Part shown: in pieces, positions 1-12,488 of the stretch
Numbering within the stretch: the stretch's first letter is position 1
Layout of the letters: every line of letters starts with the position of its first letter
DNA from: Phoma sp. XZ068
Taxonomy: Eukaryota; Ascomycota; Dothideomycetes; Pleosporales; Didymellaceae
Direction: 5' to 3'
Assembly: GCA_004835665.1 (NCBI GenBank)
Contig: RBKR01000015.1
Span: forward strand, 620,001 to 684,000
DNA length: 64,000 bases
Notes under the pieces: model-generated
Told to the model about the DNA's origin: nothing
Seen by the model: only the letters and a program-made list of their open reading frames with translations
The model's database searches: none
Made by a program: the position numbers and the translations under genes

Positions 1-566
1 CGCGCTCATCGGTGTGGATCCAGACCGTGCGTGCCAGGTTCTGGCTGACAAGTTGCAATTGACTCCAGTATTTCCTGCCTTCGGTGTATCGCTCATAGGC
101 AGAGCTAGTACGGAACGAGATGGCAAGACCGACGACGAAACCAAGAACCGTCAACAGCAAGTTGCTGACATTCAGGGGATAAACCTTCTTGGAAATGACA
201 GTAATCGCAGTTGACCAGATGGTGACAACGAGCAAGGGGATGATCATCTTCGGTAGTACCGAACCGTGCATACGCAGGAAAAACGGCCATTTCGAGTGCT
301 TGGCCATATCGCGAGGGCCGATCTGATATTATTAGTATATTGCGATCACTAATTAAGCCGATCAGACGTACAAAGTAGTCTTCGGCATCCAGGCTGCCTG
401 TTGTCTGTATGCGCGAAGGAGGTTGGTACGTGACTGTTCGGTGTCGCCATGAGCGCGGTGACATAGGACCGTCTTCATCTGCTGCAACAGTGCTGCCTGT
501 GGTGGGAATTTCAATGTTGCTAGGCTTTAGGGTTTCGGCACCCGTTGACACAGATGATGCCGCCAT
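1..566 (-). CDS. Bestrophin-like (UPF0187/RFP-TM) chloride channel, 3' part cut by window edge
   Basis: Two exons are visible, 566-372 and 322-1, joined over a 49-nt intron with donor GTACGT, a CTAAT branch site and acceptor CAG. The join gives EDYF-IGPRDMAKHSKWPFF. The rest reads as a membrane protein: a hydrophobic helix (PLLVVTIWSTAITVI), then a second hydrophobic stretch ending in the family motif AISFRTSSAYERYTEGRKYW. That motif is typical of the fungal and bacterial bestrophin-like family, which are predicted anion channels. The first 65 residues are a polar, probably cytosolic N-terminus. The start is the ATG at 566; the frame stays open further upstream but only to a TTG. The C-terminal part lies outside the window. 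The channel role is inferred from the family. Confidence 0.8.
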
Positions 567-2103
567 CTTGAGTGTTGGTGTAGTCAACAGTAGTAGTACT
601 GCTCAGCAGTAGTTGTGAGTGTGACAGATGCTGCAGTGTACTTCTGTACGGTGACGTTATCGAGGGAAAGGTTCTCGGTGGTATAGTGAAAGTGAATGCG
701 ACGAAGAAATAAAGAAGACGAAAGACACAACTGAGAGAAATCGAGGACCACGCGCTCAAAGTGGAGATACCGCGGGCCCTGTCACTCCTTATTTATAACA
801 CTGCATTGCACAAAAATTCCTCGTCTCGTAAACTGCCCCGACACACTCCACGGGGGCTCCCGCTTTGGTGTCAGTCTCGCGCAGCTACCAGCCAAACGGT
901 GACTTTGCAGGCGGCCCCTGCATACGAACCGACTTGCCCCTGAGCAAGGCGTTGCGTAACTCGGTTCTGGCCAATTGCCTGTGGATCCCTGCGCCAGCGA
1001 CAAGCCATTCACGGCGAAGGCGTCCTTGGTGCAGCAAGGGCATGACGCGGAAGCTGTGTTTCATGAAACTCACCTTTGGCATTTTTGCGGGCTTGGCTTG
1101 TCAGCTTACAAAATGCAACGTGTATCCCCATCTCACCACCGACATGGCGGGATGATTTTCATGATCGAACGACTGACGAACACTCGCCGATCGATCTCGT
1201 ACGAACCGTGCCCACATCGTGCACAAAAGTGCAGACGGCGACGCGTGGTCTCTGCATTGTTGAAGGCCAAGACGCAACTCCGCCTCGAGTGTCAAGCCGA
1301 TCAGGACGCCAACAGTCTCGTGCAGGGCCGAGCCGGTGCCGCGCAGGTAGCCTGACCCCTGGCATTATTGCAGCGAATGAGAGCGGTTACAACGAAATTC
1401 AACAATTCGATCTTCGGCAGCCACTACGAAGACATTTCCATACGGCTCGGGGGTGGTCGGAGTGGGAAGCTAAATCCAGTGGCTCCCACATGGCGGCCTG
1501 AATAGCCGACTAAAGGGACATCAAACTCGGCCACCGTACCGTGGTGCATGCAGCTGTCACTTCTTTACGTCTCGAAATCTGACTGTTGAGATGCAGGTGT
1601 TTTTGGGGCCAAACAATCGAAATAGATTGACAGTTGTCACCGATCAGCGGTGGGGCAGAGGCGAGACTTGTGGCCAGCCATATTGAGTAAGCCTAGGGCC
1701 AATGATCAAGAGATCGGGAAGAGAACAGTCAGAAGAGTTGTGCAAACATCGGCGCTACTGTTGCCGTCTAAAGTGATGTACAAGAGCGGCCTCTTAGTTC
1801 GCTAGGTCTGCCGCTCCAGTTTTGCTGACGCGAGGGAGGAGCAGTTGAGACGTGCAGGTAAGCACAAGCATAACCCATTCCGATCACACGAAACTTCGAG
1901 TTACCCCAGATCGGTGGAAGACAGGGGTTTTCCATACAATTCTGGATCACTTACTTCTAGAAGTGTGGGGTGCAGCGGTAGCACTGGACGATACTGCCGT
2001 CTGAACCGTTCTACCCGAACGTTATTCGAACTTCATTGAAAGCACTATCTACAACCCGGATATCAAAGTTCATAGGAGAAAACCGCCTTCTGAATACAAC
2101 AAT
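567..2103. other. Intergenic: promoter side of the bestrophin-like gene, 3' side of the F-box-like gene
   Basis: I see no supported gene. Open frames here overlap each other on both strands, mostly begin at non-ATG codons and show no recognisable motif. Confidence 0.6.
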
Positions 2104-3075
2104 CTACCATATCCCTCTCATAGCAATCCTCCTACGCTCAGCCTGACCTCTTTCTAGCTCCATGCCAAGCTTTCTAACTCTCCAAGTCTCTCCATCTACA
2201 CAGACTCTCACTTTCTTGATGCGCTCTAGTAGTACGTGATAATGGGCGCCCTTGAAACCCTCACCAGCCCAGATGGTATTGCACATGTCTAGAAGCTCTT
2301 TGGCTACAGTTCGTGGATGCACAACTCCGTAGGTTGCGACATCGAGTGGGCAGTCCTCAGCCAGCCAAAGTTTGTTTGGGGTCTTTGGGGAAACGACATT
2401 GAGGATCAGCTCATCAATGATGATGTTGTTCGAGGTGGGGCCAGGGGAAGAAGTGGCATTGATGGGTCGCATGAGTGTGTCGCCGTCGAATAATCGCTTC
2501 AGTGCAGCACAAACTGCCCAAGACGTGCGCTCCGGCGGACACCGATTCGTTGTCCACTTCGCCGTGCGGTTGCCGTGGATGCGAATATCAACCCATAGAT
2601 TCTCAAGTATGGTGGTCGAGGCTGAGGATCTGCTGCTGAAGTGGAGCATCCTCTGTGGGGTGTAGAGTATCCGATCTGCCCAAGTGGCCAGCATACTGGG
2701 TTTTCCTTCGTCATCACTCCTCCTATTCGTTACAATTGGCAATGAGAGCCACGAGAATGCATGTCTGCTCTCGTCCACAGCGATACAATCAAGCTTGGCG
2801 ATCAGTAGTCCTCGTCGTTTTGCTGTCTCAATTGCCTTTGTGAGCTCGTGGTTGACTTGACGGTTACAAGCAAGCAAGTTCGCGCAAGTCCCTGGTATTG
2901 TATCTGTTGAGTATGAGCAGCCAAACTCGCCAGAGTTCATGCTGTCGAGCTCGGAGATATGGCGCCATCTGTGATCTTCCGTATCTTCACGACAAGGTTG
3001 TGGGAGTGACCAGGTAATGACAGACATATAGATCATATCCCGCAGCTCGCGCGGTAGGCCGAAGAAATCAGGCAT
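2104..3075 (-). CDS. F-box-like / 2EXR-type fungal protein of unknown function
   Basis: This is a single-exon gene of 323 residues starting at a true ATG. The N-terminus FFGLPRELRDMIYMSVI has the leucine-proline-arginine-glutamate-leucine-arginine pattern seen at the start of many Dothideomycete F-box-like or 2EXR proteins. The middle carries the sequence CNRQVNHELTKAI, which in these families often follows the motif. No catalytic residues, signal peptide or membrane segment are visible. F-box-like proteins usually recruit substrates to SCF ubiquitin ligases, but for this lineage-expanded group that role is an assumption. The C-terminus is basic (ERGQAERRRIAMRGIW). Neighbours give no functional hint. 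Confidence 0.6.
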   Translation of the reverse strand: MPDFFGLPRELRDMIYMSVITWSLPQPCREDTEDHRWRHISELDSMNSGEFGCSYSTDTIPGTCANLLACNRQVNHELTKAIETAKRRGLLIAKLDCIAVDESRHAFSWLSLPIVTNRRSDDEGKPSMLATWADRILYTPQRMLHFSSRSSASTTILENLWVDIRIHGNRTAKWTTNRCPPERTSWAVCAALKRLFDGDTLMRPINATSSPGPTSNNIIIDELILNVVSPKTPNKLWLAEDCPLDVATYGVVHPRTVAKELLDMCNTIWAGEGFKGAHYHVLLERIKKVRVCVDGETWRVRKLGMELERGQAERRRIAMRGIW

Positions 3076-4517
3076 CTTGATGTATCTTCACGTGTTCGGT
3101 TTGCCGATGTATTGATGTTGCTATCACCGGATAACTGACATTGATCCGTGCGGACCCTAAGCTTATGCGGAGTAATAGTGACAGCGATGTGACAGCCGGT
3201 GTCCAGGTTCAAGGGATTCCAGACGCTGGTTGACTGACGCTCGCCGGTTTGCCGTCCTCAGGCCTTGGGTGCAGTGGGCGACGTGATTACGTTTCAGACG
3301 TTGCAGGGCGCGTGAGAGCTGGGTTTCAGAATGACAAAACACCAAAAGGAAGCAGATGATGAATAAGGGGAACAGCGACTCTCAAGCAACGATGCGAAGA
3401 GTATCGGGGTTTTCACGAGGACGAGGATACACGATGTATTGGGGAGAGTTTGCGAGACCGGAGCTAATGGAAGAGGCATGACTGAAGTGTCGCGTGGGGA
3501 CGGCATCCTCGGCACAATCAGATCCGATCTGGCCCGAACCATCAGCGAGCCTTCCTCTTTGGTCCAGCCTCTCCACCATCCGCCGAGGCTAACATGGTCG
3601 TTCACTCCGCGATTAATTTGTATGTACCTGTATGGAATCTTACCGCACGTTAATTGTTCCTTTATGTCACCACCATGCTGGCTATGACACATCATCAGTA
3701 TGTCAAACCTACAACCACTCTGTTCTTTCACCAACTCTTGCTCCCGTGCTGTGATAACTATATCATTATCAAGCCCCACCGATATACCTCAAGGGAGCCA
3801 TGGTCGTCTGCCAGGCGCCTGAGCAACTTGGAGTTCTGAGCAGCGGGAATGCTACGTTCCACCGCGATTTGGTGTTACTGTAGTTGCATACGTCTACAAA
3901 ATAATCCACCCACACCGCACGTTCAAACCATGAACCGACAACAGCAGACCTCGCCCGGACATAATAGACCTTGATTTTGAATCTACTTTACACATCACAC
4001 ACGAGCCAGAGGACACGGATGTGTCTTGATGCTCGGCAAGTAACTTGGATTATACACGTTGAAGGTCGACGTTGCGGGGAGAGTCTGATGCTGTGCGTGA
4101 GTGCAAGACGACGAAGGAAGGCTTGACTAGCAGACCTCTAGTAGCAGGCTGTACACACAATCCCCCTCCTTCAACCCACCCACTCCCACGAGACCTACCC
4201 CTCACAGCGAATCAATCCCCACACCGACAATACACACAACACCACTGCACTCACACAGACACCTCACACATCACACCAACATGTTCCAGAACCAGGAATT
4301 TGAATATTTCGATTGACGTCAAAGAGATATCTCAAGCCAACGAACTCCCGCTTGCTACATCTATACTATGATCCAACAAGGCGCGAACAAACAAGGACCA
4401 CGTTAACACTGCGAGGCAGTGACAGAGGCGGCTTAGGGGGTGGTGCATCACGTTAACCCGCGGCGCAGGACAGAGGTGACTTTTTATGAAAGGGAAAATG
4501 AGGGCGTGAAAGGGCGC
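3076..4517. other. Intergenic: upstream of the F-box-like gene, downstream of cystathionine beta-lyase
   Basis: No supported gene. A 161-codon frame on the minus strand (3294-3779) has no recognisable domain. Position 4141-4280 is rich in C and A with CACACA-type simple sequence. Confidence 0.55.
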
Positions 4518-5969
4518 TTAGTCCTCGGTCGCGGGAGCGACGGCGGGGAGGTCCTCTGCAGCGGAGGACAGGTTCAGCGCGCTGAAGCCTTCGGGGGTGA
4601 TGTTGACGGCGCCGGCTTGGACGAGCTGGGTGTCGTTAGTGTTGCGTTTAGATGAAGTATGGGGAAGTATAACTTACAGCGCGGCTGAGGTCGTCGATCA
4701 AATCGTCAGCATCTTCGATGCCAACGCAGAGTCTGATTATGTCCTCGGGCATGTTGCGCTCCCGCCTTGTCTTCTCGTCGATGGACGCGTGACTCATGCG
4801 GCAAGGCATGCTGATTAGAGAGTTGACACAGCCGAATGATACGCTGATGGCCCAGAGCTTTGCGCTCTCGACAATACGCTCTGAAACCTGAACGTCGCCG
4901 GTCTCGAAGGAGAGGACGGCACCAGCACCGCGCGCCATGCTCCAGTGCAAGTCATACTGCGGGTGCGACTTCAGGCCCGGGTAGCGGACCTTGAAGCCGT
5001 GCGACTCGAGGAAAGTGGCGATGCGCATGGTGTTGGCCTGCTGCTTTTCCATGCGGACACCGAGCGTCTTGACACCGCGGAGCAGCAGCCAGGAGTCGAA
5101 GGGCGAGAGACCGCAGCCGGAGGCGTTGATGGTGAAGTAGAGTCTGTCGCTGAGTGCAGAGTCGTTGATGGCGATGACACCGGCCATGAGGTCGTGGTGG
5201 CCGGACAGGTACTTTGTGCCGGATTCGTAGACAATGTCGGCGCCGAGGTCGAGCGGGTTCATCAGCATGGGCGACATCATGGTGTTGTCTACGCAGACGA
5301 CGGCGGCGGGGTTCGCATCGTGGGACATGCGTGCGATGGTGGGGATGTCGCAGATCTTGATCAGTGGGTTGGTGGGCGTCTCGAGCAGAACCAGGGAAGT
5401 CTTGCTGCTGACGACCTTGCTGACGGCCTCTGGGTTTGTGGTGTCGACATGGTGGACGATGATGCCGCCGTGTGTGGAGAGGTACTTGAGCAGTCTGTTG
5501 GTTCCGCCGTACAGGTCGTCACCGGTCACGACCTCGTCGCCTGGTCGCAGAAGGCGTGTGATGACGTCGAGAGCGCCCATACCAGAACCGACGACGAGGG
5601 CACGGTTCGCGTTCATGATTTTGGCGAGGTGTCGCTCGAGGTGGGTGCGTGTGGGGTTGCCGGAGCGTGTGTAGTCATATTCGCCGCCGCCGCCGCTTGC
5701 TGAGGTCTGCTTGAAGGTTGCGGACTGCAAAAGTCAATACAGGCCCTTGTTCTTTCACAGTGAATGCAATTGTACGGATAGAAACATACCTGGTAGATAG
5801 GCACAGAGCTGGCATTGTACTGGTCGGTGCTCTCGGTGTAGACGAGCTCTGTTGCAAGAGCATACTTCCTGCCTGCACTGCGGGGTGTGCTTGGTGCCGG
5901 CGAGGGAGGCAGGTTGTGGCCGTCAATATCGAGGACCGGGCCCTTGCTCTTGGAGCTTTCGCCTGCCAT
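4518..5969 (-). CDS. STR3: Cystathionine beta-lyase (PLP-dependent, methionine biosynthesis)
   Basis: Three exons, 5969-5790, 5724-4678 and 4625-4518, give 444 residues. The introns are 65 and 52 nt (GTATGT...CAG and GTAAGT...CTAAC...CAG). The enzyme cleaves cystathionine to homocysteine, pyruvate and ammonia. It belongs to the Cys/Met metabolism PLP family. Visible family features are ASSVPIYQSATFKQ, YDYTRSGNPTR, the GSGMGA turn that holds PLP phosphate, LETPTNP, and the PLP-binding lysine in ESGTKYLSGH at about residue 231. The length is close to yeast Str3. Beta-lyase is preferred to gamma-synthase because fungal gamma-synthases carry a long N-terminal extension that is missing here. A gamma-lyase activity cannot be excluded from sequence alone. 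The start is the ATG at 5969. Confidence 0.9.
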
Positions 5970-6701
5970 TGTTGTTGATGTTGTGCGTCCGAGGGACGGA
6001 CTGTCGAATCGAGGGTGGCGGTTCGTTATTCACCCGTGCATTCAAGTCCGTTATCGGTAGTGATGCAATGCAATTCGCCGCTCAGCAATGCAAAATTTTG
6101 TGTTGTTTGGAGAATGTAGAATGGAGGACAGGAAACACGAAGGGTACATCAGGAAGTAGCAAAGTCAAGTCATTCTGCAAGGTACATTTAGCGTAGGCGT
6201 GTCCGACATCGAGTCACCGCGTGATTGCGCCATATTGTGGAATTCTAATTCGTCGGCAGTTGTCGTGCTTCCGACGACCGGCGTGTGGGCGTTTACCCCA
6301 GATTAAGGCCGATTAACCCGAGCATGGTCCACACCACCGCCGAAAGTAGAGCAGAGCTGCATTATTTACGTAGTGAGCTGGATTATTGTGCTCTTCATTA
6401 TGGAGACTTCCAAGCCTTTAGTCGGTCAAATGGGAGAAGTAAGAGTGAATTCGACATCCAATGATTTCATGGTTGCGTGTTGCTATTATGTCCTGGGGTA
6501 TACATACTCTTCCCCTTTTGCCAGTTGTACAGCGATAGAAGATATACACGAGAAATAAGAACCCAGAACACACTTTGCGCCTATGCTCGCTGATCCAAAT
6601 GCCGTCCCGAACACGCCGAAAATTGTAGGAGAAATTTGTCCAGGGACGAGATTTTCCGAGTCATCAACACATTACGCCAGCATCTCTGATAACACCACTC
6701 C
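5970..6701. other. Intergenic: upstream of cystathionine beta-lyase, 3' flank of the DUF2415 gene
   Basis: No gene is supported. I looked for a near-consensus sulphur-regulator (Cys3/MetR-like) palindrome and did not find one. Confidence 0.5.
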
Positions 6702-8961
6702 TCAACGAGGAGCTATTGCTGGGAACCCCTTCCGTACATGCAAATTCATCTTGAACGCAAAGATGCCCTCTTCGGTTCCGCAATATAGCGTCCGCCCATC
6801 CTGGCTCATCGCGAGCCCCGCCGTGCGCACACCTTGACTTGGGTCGTGCGTGATACGGCTCACTCTCCGAAACCCTAAGCTGAACTCGTACGCTTCCGTA
6901 GACAGCTGATTAGCACGTTCGTTGCGAAGGCGTTCACGGACTTGTGTGAGCTGGCGAAGACGGCGTAGTTCGCTGCGCAGCTCGGGCGCGGTTGGTTGGC
7001 TGCTGCTAGCAGCAGGATTGGATGTGTTGGTGCGGGCCGTATTGTTGGCAGCAGCACGCGCTTGGCTGGCGAGTGCCGCCTCAATAGTGCGCCAGGCATT
7101 GTCAGTCGAGTTGATGATCTCGCTACGTGTATGCGCAACAATTGGGTTGGGCGATCTTGTAGTGGCAGCGTCTGTGATATTGGTTTGTGCGTGAGGTGGC
7201 ACGTTGACGGTACCCTCGTTGATGGACACAACAACTGAGGCTTGACGTCGAGGTGCTGTTCGCTCTCTAAGCGAGCGATTCGCGGGTTGAAGAGTTTCTG
7301 CGAGAAGGTCGTCTAGTAGATCAGAAGGCATGTCTCGAGCGGCGGCCGCTCGTTCCCTGAGCAAAAGGTCAGCTCGCAACCCAAGTCTGGTACGCTCACG
7401 CGCATCATACCGTGCAGCTTCTACATGGCTTGCTGTTGTATAGTTGATGCTCCTGGGCCTGATTCCACCAGGCTGCCGTGCTTCCAAGGTGTGGCGTGAT
7501 GTTCGCAGTGTTTCCAGGATTCGCCGCTCCTCGGACGATAGACCGTGGGGATCGTTGTCAGATTCGACCACGCCGAGACGTCGCAGAGCCCTCTGTCGCT
7601 CCGAGTCGGCCTCGAAGTATTCATTCGCAGCGTCCACTGCTGCCTGCGTTCCTTCAGCGTCCAGGGTACGACGGTATCTGCGGATGAAATCGGCCTCTCT
7701 GCGCAACTCAGACATCTCCGGGGTCAGGGTTAAATCAAAATCGGCAATCTCGATCTTCTCAATGCCCTCCTCCTTCGGATCTAGAGATAAGACCTGCTTC
7801 ACTTTAAGTCCGGAACGGAGGTCGGCAACGCATACTCTGCCCTGGTCTTCGCTCCAGATCAGGAAGTCCCATGGCGCTGGAGAGAACTGCATTGTTCGTA
7901 CGGCACCGGCACCTGTACACACGTCCGGTCTCGTCGAGCTTATCACTCCAAGTATGGCATCTTCCCCATACTCGGCCACCTTTAGATGATCGACATCAAA
8001 TACGGTAATGTAGCCGCACTCAGAGCCGACAGCACAGAGACGGCCTGAGGGCGACCAGGCTGTGGTGAAGTACCCCTCAGCACACTGGTTTGATGGTACA
8101 TAGAGTTCAACTTCCTCAAACAGCTTCCACTCAGGTGGCACCGAGTTGATCCTGTCACTTGGATCCCTCCAGCTGCTTGGCCTTTCTGGCCCAGGCAAGT
8201 AGCGCTCAAAGAAGAAGCCAGTCTGCTGGTCACCGACGGCAACGAGAAACCTTCCGTCGGGCGAAATTGTGGCGTGGTTCATGGCGATGGGCAAGTCTAT
8301 GCAACATAGTTCAAGATTGTCGACCAGCGAATAGACGCGCACTGATTTGTCGTTGTTGGTAAGAACGGCGACGACATGGTCGCGGCTGTCGCTTGTGGTA
8401 GCAGGGAATTTGTGTATCGATATTGAGTTGACAATGTCCTCTCCGATCTTCTCGAGCCGTATGCGGTTCGCGGTACCGAGGAGGGGAGGGCGGGACAGGC
8501 GGTGTTCGAAGTCGAGGGGGAGCGAGGCGTCTACGTCGGAGTCGTCGATAGGAGGGAAGCCGGCAATCTTGATGGCCGCAAAATTGCCCTGTTCTGCGCC
8601 TCCCACGCAAACATAGCCGTGTCCAGAGGCGGTGCAGCGAGCCTCGAACGGCAGCGTCGTTACGTGCGCCTGTATTTGTGTGGCGGCATTGAGGCAGTAG
8701 ATGTCGCAACCGCTCGCGTAGTAGATGAGGTCCTGCTCCGGCGAGCTTATAAAGTGTCGTAGCTGGTAGTGTCTGCGCCGGTTAGTCTGGCACTGTCGCA
8801 CGGGGCCTGCTCGCTGGTGGCTCACGCAATAGGGATCTTGGTGGGATAGTATGTCTTGGAGGGCAACACGAAGGCGTCCGTGTCTCGACTCCTGCTGCCG
8901 TTAGCATGCCATGCACGGTGAAAGCAGTGCGAGATGTATACAAGAAGTCGTCAACGGCCAT
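6702..8961 (-). CDS. WD40-repeat-like protein with DUF2415 motif
   Basis: Three exons, 8961-8942, 8891-8826 and 8772-6702, give 718 residues. Exon 1 encodes only MAVDDF plus two bases. The introns are 50 nt (GTATAC...GCTAAC...CAG) and 53 nt (GTGAGC...CTAAC...CAG). The spliced N-terminus continues smoothly into SKTYYPTKIPIAHYQLRHF and ISSPEQDLIYYAS. The N-terminal half has WD40-like blades (for example SPDGRFLVAVGD and TTAWSPSGRLCAVGS). The stretch FSPAPWDFLIWSEDQGRVCV matches my memory of the short DUF2415 motif of fungal WD proteins such as S. pombe C2A9.03. The second half is charged, Arg/Ala-rich and probably disordered, before a last blade-like segment (GLAMSQDGRTLYCGTEEGIF). The molecular function is not known. 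The unspliced ATG at 8825 would give an unnatural N-terminus. Confidence 0.75.
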
Positions 8962-10364
8962 GTTTCGCGGTCAACTGGGCGGCTGCATGTCTCTGCAATC
9001 GAGGCGCAGAAGGAGGATACGGGAGGGGGCGCTGTGCGCTGTACGTCACTCGTGGTGGCTCCAGTCGCAGGCACCAGTTGCAAGCGGAGCGGCGGAGAGA
9101 GATGTTAAATGCGTGTGGCGATCTGAAGGAGTCGCAGGAAGAATACAGGAGCGGCGGGCTGTGCTGCGAAGGAAGGAGGGCGAGGTGCAGTCAGTTCATG
9201 TCGTGTCTCCAGACGCTGCCAGATGAGAGCATTTCCCCACACGCGACAACTGAGCTTCTAAGCTGCAAGCCATTGCGCCGGGTTGCCTCTCCTTTGCAGC
9301 TGCCTCGGGCGACATCAGCACACGCCTGCACCCACATCCAACAGCGCATCACTGTGCAGCTACCGTCTAAGAAGGTGACAAGCCTCGCTTTTGGCAAAGC
9401 ATCGTTGCGCGCATCGTTCATTGCCCCCTGCTGTCAAGGATCACTGACGCAATTGGATGGCTAGTGTTCATATAGTGCCGTGATCCGCATGTTGCGTAGC
9501 AACGATAATGAACTCCGGCGCTTAAGCTAGAGAACTAACATGGCCATGCGAGAAATCTAATCGCACCAGAATTCAACATGTTTGCTACTTTGATCACTGC
9601 AGCACATGTCTGTTCGTTGACGGTAGGCGGCCTGCATGCGCGGAGCTAACCCACACGGAGCTAATCTACCAGAGCTCAATGAACCCTACACTTTACAATA
9701 CCGCTCGCCCAGACCTCGGTTGAAGATAGTGAACGACCAGCACAAGCCACGCCCCGAGAACGATGCGTAAGTAACTCTTCAGAATGGTCAGTGAACAGCT
9801 CTCATATCTGCGAATCTAGGACTCTCCTATCAATTGATGAGTGGATGACCGTTCGAGAGCATTGATGTGTAGTGATGACAACCACATTGTCTCTTCTCCT
9901 TTTTGAAAGTATTGAATGGCTGCACATTGCTGGGTTTGATAACGAGGTATTGATGTATGCCTTCCTGAATATGATGATAGTCCATCCCTACGTGAACCAA
10001 CGGAGCTTTAACAACAACCGAGGGTAGCCGTCGACGCAAGTTCAAGAACAGCGCAAACAAGTAGCAAAATACACAGATTGGTATCTCTTCTCAGCATTCG
10101 ATGAAGACGAACCGTGATTAAATCTACTCAACTCGAGATGGTGATGGAGACTGCCGTGTGCCATGGAGTGTTCTCGAAGCAACCACGTCATTTGCGTGAT
10201 TGGTGGGCCGGCTCAGCACGTGAGCGTTGGCTCGCTCCGAACTTTTTTCTGTCCAAGCTCCCCGTCGCCATCATATAATCCATCCTCCGTCCCCATTGCG
10301 CACCTTCCGCACTCCTTCACTTGTTGCTTTCATCTCTTTTAGCAGCGCCTCACACACATTCACA
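8962..10364. other. Divergent promoter region between the DUF2415 gene and mitochondrial Hsp70
   Basis: No gene is supported. The right end holds a heat-shock-element-like triplet, listed separately, and a CACGTG box at 10217-10222. A T-rich and C-rich leader precedes the Hsp70 ATG. The left half holds only overlapping chance frames. Confidence 0.55.
10165..10179 (+). promoter_or_regulatory. Putative heat shock element of the mitochondrial Hsp70 gene
   Basis: The sequence gGAGt-gTTCt-cGAAg shows three contiguous 5-bp modules in alternating orientation with one mismatch (GAG for GAA), about 190 nt upstream of the ATG. Alternating nGAAn modules are the binding pattern of heat shock factor, and Hsp70 genes are classic targets. 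This is a motif match only. Confidence 0.45.
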
Positions 10365-10997
10365 ATGCTGTCCTCAAGATTATCAAGGACTGTAAGTCGA
10401 CGCGCCACCCTTTCATCTGAGCACCCGCTGACCCATCACCAGTTCGCGCCGCGCGTGGCCTCTGCAGCCCGTCGCACACCCATCTCTGCTGCGCGTCCCT
10501 TCAGCTCCACATTCGCGCGCTATGAGGAGGAGAAGGTGAAGGGCTCCGTCATCGGTATCGATTTGGGTACAACCAACTCGGCCGTTGCCGTCATGGAGGG
10601 CAAGGTTCCTCGCATCATCGAAAACTCTGAGGGTACGTGAACCATTCGCCCATCACCATCAAGAGAATGCATCAGCTAACTCATCTCAGGTGGCCGCACA
10701 ACACCTTCCGTCGTTGGTTTCACAAAGGAGGGCGAGCGTCTCGTCGGTATCGCTGCCAAGCGCCAGGCTGTTGTCAACCCCGAGAACACCCTCTTCGCTA
10801 CCAAGCGTCTCATCGGCCGCAAGTTCACCGACGCCGAGGTCCAGAAGGACATTCAGCAGGTTCCCTACAAGATCGTCCAGCACACCAACGGTGATGCCTG
10901 GCTCGAGGCCCAGGGCCAGAAGTACTCGCCTTCCCAGGTCGGTGGCTTCGTCCTCGGAAAGATGAAGGAGACCGCCGAGTCCTACATGGGCAAGAAC

Positions 10998-11041
<44 letters not shown>

Positions 11042-12488
11042 CCAGCGTCAGGCCACCAAGGATGCCGGTCAGATCGCTGGTCTCAACGTCCTCCGTGTCG
11101 TCAACGAGCCCACCGCTGCCGCCCTTGCCTACGGTCTTGACAAGGCCACCGACAACGTCGTCGCCGTCTACGATCTTGGTGGTGGTACATTCGATATCTC
11201 CATCCTCGAGATCCAGAACGGTGTCTTCGAGGTCAAGTCGACCAACGGTGACACCCATCTCGGTGGTGAGGACTTCGACATCACTCTCGTCCGCCACCTC
11301 GTCCAGCAGTTCAAGAAGGAGCAGAACATTGACCTGAACAACGACCGCATGGCTATCCAGCGTATCCGTGAGGCCGCTGAGAAGGCCAAGATCGAGCTGT
11401 CTTCCTCCTCGCAGACCGACATCAACCTGCCCTTCATCACCGCTGACGCTTCCGGCCCCAAGCACATCAACCAGAAGCTCACTCGCGCTCAGCTCGAGAA
11501 GATGATGGATCCCCTCATCTCCAAGACCATCGATCCTGTCCGCAAGGCCCTCAAGGACGCCAACTTGACCGCCAAGGAGATCTCCGAGGTCATTCTTGTT
11601 GGTGGTATGACCCGTATGCCCAAGGTCACCGAGTCCGTCAAGAGCATCTTCGGCCGCGACCCCGCCAAGTCTGTTAACCCTGACGAGGCTGTCGCTATCG
11701 GTGCTGCGATCCAGGGTGCCGTCCTTGCTGGTGAGGTCACTGACCTTCTCCTGCTCGATGTCACTCCCCTGTCTCTCGGTATCGAGACCCTCGGCGGTGT
11801 CTTCACCCGTCTGATCAACCGTAACACCACCATCCCCACCAAGAAGTCCCAGGTCTTCTCCACCGCTGCTGACTTCCAGTCGGCCGTCGAGATCAAGGTC
11901 TACCAGGGTGAGCGTGAGCTCGTCCGTGACAACAAGCTGTTGGGCAACTTCCAGCTTGTCGGTATCCCCCCTGCTCACCGTGGTGTTCCCCAGGTCGAGG
12001 TCACCTTCGACATTGACGCTGACTCCATTGTCCACGTTCACGCCAAGGACAAGTCCACCAACAAGGACCAGTCCATCACCATTGCTTCCGGCTCTGGTCT
12101 GTCCGACTCTGAGATCGAGTCCATGGTCCAGGACTCTGAGCGTTACGCTGAGCAGGACAAGGAGCGCAAGAACGCCATCGAGGCTGCCAACCGCGCTGAC
12201 TCCGTCGTCAACGACACCGAGAAGGCTCTCAAGGAGTTCGAGGACCGTCTTGACAAGGCCGAGGCCGAGAAGATCAAGGAGAAGATCTCCGCTATGCGCG
12301 AGTTCATCGCTCAGAGTCAGTCTGGCGAGGGTACCGCCACCGCTGCCGAGATCAAGGAGAAGACCGACGAGCTCCAGAACGCTTCTTTGAGCCTCTTCGA
12401 CCAGATGCACAAGGCCCGCAACGAGAGCCAGAACCAGGGCGAGCAGCAGCAGCAGCAGCCCGAGGGTGAGGGCGAGAAGAAGCAGTAA
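10365..12488 (+). CDS. SSC1: Mitochondrial Hsp70 chaperone (Ssc1/mortalin type)
   Basis: Three exons, 10365-10391, 10443-10632 and 10690-12488, give 671 residues. Exon 1 encodes only MLSSRLSRT. The 51-nt and 57-nt introns have GTAAGT and GTACGT donors. The N-terminus is a mitochondrial presequence rich in Arg, Ser and Ala (FAPRVASAARRTPISAARPF). The ATPase domain follows, with GIDLGTTNSAVAV, PAYFNDSQRQATKDAG, VYDLGGGTFDIS and VGGMTRMP. Next come the hydrophobic linker VTDLLLLDVTPLSLG and the substrate-binding domain. The tail ends in a glutamine run and GEGEKKQ; it is not the cytosolic EEVD or ER HDEL signal. The protein drives matrix import and folding with the TIM44 and Mge1 machinery. Codon use is strongly biased to C-ending codons, as expected for high expression. 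Confidence 0.96.

Noticed and set aside
1076..1501. 141-codon frame in the left intergenic region
   Set aside because: Overlaps other open frames on both strands, has no motif and no splice partners.
4945..5703. 252-codon frame antisense to cystathionine beta-lyase
   Set aside because: Shadow frame, Val/Gly/Asp-rich, no ATG of its own in good context, no domain.
10686..12410. 574-codon frame antisense to the Hsp70 gene
   Set aside because: It is a shadow of strong C-ending codon bias; the Leu/Gly/Val/Asp-rich product has no domain, and antisense frames of this sort are well known at Hsp70 genes.
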